Assembly: GCA_947259685.1 (NCBI GenBank)
Contig: CAMYNC010000182.1
Coordinates: forward strand, 1-7,099
Direction of reading: 5' to 3'
Length of the DNA: 7,099 bases
Origin: an uncultured Desulfuromonadales bacterium
GTDB taxonomy: Bacteria > Desulfobacterota > Desulfuromonadia > Desulfuromonadales > Geopsychrobacteraceae
This document shows positions 5,875-7,099 of the stretch, piece after piece; within the stretch, counting starts at the first letter, position 1; each line of letters begins with the position of its first letter. The notes beneath the pieces were generated by a model that saw nothing but the letters and a program-made list of their open reading frames with translations, did not search any database and had not been told where the DNA came from. The position numbers and the translations under genes were made by a program.

Positions 5875-5912
5875 GCGTTTGGGTGTTTGAATGAATTCAA
5901 ACACCCAAATGC
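5875..5912. repeat. 38-bp near-perfect palindrome
   Basis: The arms 5875-5892 and 5895-5912 are complementary at all 18 positions except one G-T, leaving only GA between them; the core is GAATGAATTC. It lacks a T-tract on the exit side in either direction (T8 lies before it on +), so it is not a standard terminator. It sits right after the peroxiredoxin fragment and could be a rearrangement scar, a cruciform-forming site or a mobile-element end. Confidence 0.85.
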
Positions 5913-6128
5913 CTCAACCTGGGTGGCGCAACCAGCCATATCCCTGCCAGTGAGTTATTTATGCTGGTCGCTGAGCTTCCATAAAGAGAGAATAGCTGCC
6001 TATGGCATTCCTGCTTTTCTCAAGAGTATTAATGCGCTGCCCGAACTTTCCCCTGGCCTATCTTCGCCAGCTCAAATGACGCCATGATCTGCTGCATTTC
6101 CTTCAGATCTGCAGGGTCATTTTCTTTG

Positions 6129-6260
6129 TCATTGTAATAAATCATATAGATAACCCCGACAGAAAGGGCACCAGTCCCCGCGGTAAGTTGTTATGATTGC
6201 GATAGATACTTGATCAACTATTGCCTGAATATCATCCTCGGTTCTAATACTATTATTCAT
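6129..6260 (-). pseudogene. Peroxiredoxin N-terminal fragment with CPFC active site
   Basis: This is a 43-codon frame from ATG 6260 to TGA at 6129, containing IAIITTYRGDWCPFCRGYL (20-38 region). The YRGDWCPFCR motif is the active-site signature of thioredoxin-fold AhpC/TSA-like peroxiredoxins, with the peroxidatic Cys in the WCPFC segment. The N-terminal lead of about 30 residues is normal, but the protein stops five codons after GYL, and a second TGA follows four codons later. There is no ribosome-binding site upstream. The missing continuation resembles what is found on the opposite strand at 5611-5874. This is best read as a broken gene. Confidence 0.6.
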
Positions 6261-6414
6261 AATGACGTGCCATCATTGTGAAAAATGTCTGGTCTATAGT
6301 AAATATGACCCTAGATACACTAGGCATGCCAACCTCACTTCCTCTCGAAATAATCCAATAATTTCAGCACCATATTGACATGCACACTTGACAGCATTAG
6401 AGTCTAGCGGGGCG

Positions 6415-6476
6415 TGAGACATCTCTGGTGTCTCAAAAGTGTCGCGCAGGTGTTTTCGTGCTACAAAGATGTCTCA
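6415..6476. promoter_or_regulatory. TGAGACA/TGTCTCA inverted-repeat cluster
   Basis: TGAGACA (6415-6421) faces TGTCTCA (6429-6435) across 7 nt. The first arm, extended to TGAGACATCT (6415-6424), also matches AGATGTCTCA (6467-6476) perfectly over 10 bp. One arm can thus pair with either of two partners, and two TGTCTCA copies stand in tandem 41 bp apart. Such spacing suits operator sites for a dimeric regulator or the sub-sites of a recombinase. No gene that it would control is intact nearby. Confidence 0.5.
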
Positions 6477-6535
6477 GGGAGAGTAATTTAACTCTGTTGG
6501 GGGGAGTGAATTTTCGCATCAAACAACAGAAGACC

Positions 6536-6547
6536 TGAGATATCTCA
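6536..6547. promoter_or_regulatory. 12-bp perfect palindrome TGAGATATCTCA
   Basis: It is self-complementary over all 12 bases and shares the TGAGA half-site with the cluster 60 bp to the left. It may be another site for the same binding protein. Confidence 0.4.
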
Positions 6548-6861
6548 TTCGGGTGCGAGATAATTGTTTCTTACCAGTTTTCACCCAACAGTTCATAATG
6601 TGCTTGCGGATGGACACAGGCAGTTATCTCCACATTTCCTTCTTCGCAGCGGAGGCATAGTAAGTGTATCGGTTTCTGTTCAGCCCCTCATGGGCAAAAA
6701 AATCAGCAGATTTTTTCTGTTTTCGGTCCGGCCTGTAAGACAGGTTGTGTAAACGTCACCCCGAATATAGCCCTAACTTGGAGCCTTGATTCCTTCAAGT
6801 GTCGACTTTTCAGACAGTGAGAGAGGGGGATTTCCGCACATAAGTGCCAACCCGGTGCAAG

Positions 6862-6944
6862 CGTCTCGGAAGTTGCTCCATATTTTATTATGGGTCTGGA
6901 GGATGCCAAATCTAGCATATCTTGAATATCGCCACTTCCAGTAA
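6862..6944. repeat. Diverged repeat, first half, copy B
   Basis: This is the partner of 4601-4683. In this copy the minus-strand frame runs without a stop from 7074 to 6703 and links both halves: RKAHGYQILGFSC, then EHCITGSGDIQDM, then IIKYGATSET. Copy B therefore shows the uninterrupted arrangement. The frame lacks a ribosome-binding site, so it is listed as a repeat, not a gene. Confidence 0.8.
6934..6944 (+). repeat. 11-bp direct repeat ACTTCCAGTAA, left copy
   Basis: ACTTCCAGTAA is repeated exactly at 7025-7035, 91 bp away, bracketing the hairpin half of repeat copy B. The same 11-mer also occurs at 4673-4683, at the left edge of the TA insert. Confidence 0.6.
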
Positions 6945-6954
6945 TGCAGTGTTC

Positions 6955-7027
6955 GATATGTGCCCCAATACAGGAAAAGCCCAGGATCTGGTATCCATGG
7001 GCTTTTCGTATGTTTAAAGGGGTGACT
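6955..7027. repeat. Diverged repeat, second half, copy B
   Basis: This is the partner of 5406-5478, 10 bp after the first half of copy B. It contains the hairpin at 6975-7006 and is bounded by the 11-bp direct repeats at 6934-6944 and 7025-7035. Confidence 0.8.
6975..7006. repeat. Hairpin of repeat copy B with one bulge
   Basis: AAAAGCCCAGGAT (6975-6987) pairs with 6993-7006 over 13 bp, with a single bulged A at 6997 and a CTGGT loop. Compared with the hairpin at 5426-5457, one G-C pair has become A-T on both arms, so pairing is kept. Confidence 0.8.
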
Positions 7028-7035
7028 TCCAGTAA
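7025..7035 (+). repeat. 11-bp direct repeat ACTTCCAGTAA, right copy
   Basis: Exact second copy of 6934-6944. It begins within the last bases of the repeat half (GACTTCC). Confidence 0.6.
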
Positions 7036-7099
7036 CTGTGACTTAAGGCTTCCGCTTTTTTTCGACACGAACATTATCGTAATTGGTTGTTCGTATTTT

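Larger units (their letters stand above)
6261..6861. other. Gene-free stretch with inverted repeats
   Basis: No supportable gene on either strand. The + frame at 6564-6752 has a short FHPTVHNVLADG stretch that faintly recalls IS91-type transposases but nothing follows it. The stretch contains a GAGACA/TGTCTC cluster (6415-6476), a 12-bp palindrome (6536-6547) and an A/T hairpin (6697-6716), suggesting regulatory or mobile-element debris. Confidence 0.45.

Noticed and set aside
5809..6087. 92-residue + frame as a gene of its own
   Set aside because: Only its first 20 or so codons continue the peroxiredoxin-like fragment; the rest passes through the palindrome and antisense to the minus-strand remnant with no motif.
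6117..6131. TGA codons after the CPFC fragment read as selenocysteine
   Set aside because: There are two TGAs close together, the downstream reading makes no peroxiredoxin-like sequence, the motif already has its Cys residues, and no selenocysteine insertion hairpin is evident.
6564..6752. FHPTVHNVLADG as an IS91-type transposase remnant
   Set aside because: The resemblance to the HP-H-H...DG segment is about ten residues long and nothing before or after supports it.
4601..7035. Integron gene-cassette array with attC sites
   Set aside because: The TA cassette and repeated hairpins suggested this, but no RYYYAAC/GTTRRRY core pairs bound the units and no integrase is present.
7067..7094. ACGAACA ... 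TGTTCGT inverted repeat at the right end
   Set aside because: A 7-bp stem with a 14-nt loop cut close to the window edge; it could be a terminator or operator but cannot be judged without what follows.
1..7099. CRISPR array, tRNA or rRNA
   Set aside because: No regularly spaced identical repeats and no cloverleaf or rRNA-like stretches were seen on either strand.

Overview
The window looks like chromosomal DNA, or a metagenomic contig, from a Gram-negative bacterium. It encodes two secreted outer-membrane beta-barrel type proteins next to several inner-membrane proteins, with Shine-Dalgarno sequences of the AGGAGG type. The moderate GC content and the neuromedin-U-like barrel recall Desulfuromonadia/Desulfobacterota or related proteobacteria. 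That placement is a guess; no rRNA or other phylogenetic marker is present.

Left half (1-4300, all on +): a compact gene cluster. Three HupE/UreJ-type membrane proteins follow each other with 4-bp ATGA overlaps: a HupE/UreJ_2-like protein to 1019, a HupE-like permease at 1016-1624, and a third HupE/UreJ-like protein at 1621-2253. After a short gap with a weak hairpin/T-tract come two outer-membrane barrel proteins (2326-3243 and 3352-4158). A strong intrinsic terminator at 4256-4297 closes the cluster. HupE/UreJ proteins are known or suspected Ni/Co permeases, so the cluster could move a metal ion or another small substrate across both membranes; the substrate is inference. The first gene is abnormal. 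Bases 1-99 are an exact in-frame copy of 718-816, and in both places the repeat stops exactly where family members normally continue with a conserved His-Gly-Phe-Gly stretch. This is either a real rearrangement or an assembly artefact at the sequence edge.

Right half (4300-7099): gene-poor accessory DNA. Its one intact functional unit is a Phd/YefM-RelE/ParE toxin-antitoxin pair on the minus strand (4705-5278), with a good promoter overlapped by three GGTGCT repeats. The TA block sits inside a diverged repeat: the two halves of the repeat flank it (4601-4683 and 5406-5478), while a second copy near the right end (6862-7027) has the halves almost adjacent. The second half of the repeat contains a hairpin that is conserved between copies with a compensatory base-pair change. 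Between the two copies lie what look like two pieces of one peroxiredoxin in opposite orientations (C-terminal-like on + at about 5611-5874; N-terminal with the CPFC active site on - at 6129-6260), a nearly perfect 38-bp palindrome, and a cluster of GAGACA/TGTCTC inverted repeats. The region reads as a graveyard of inserted and broken genes around one surviving TA cassette.
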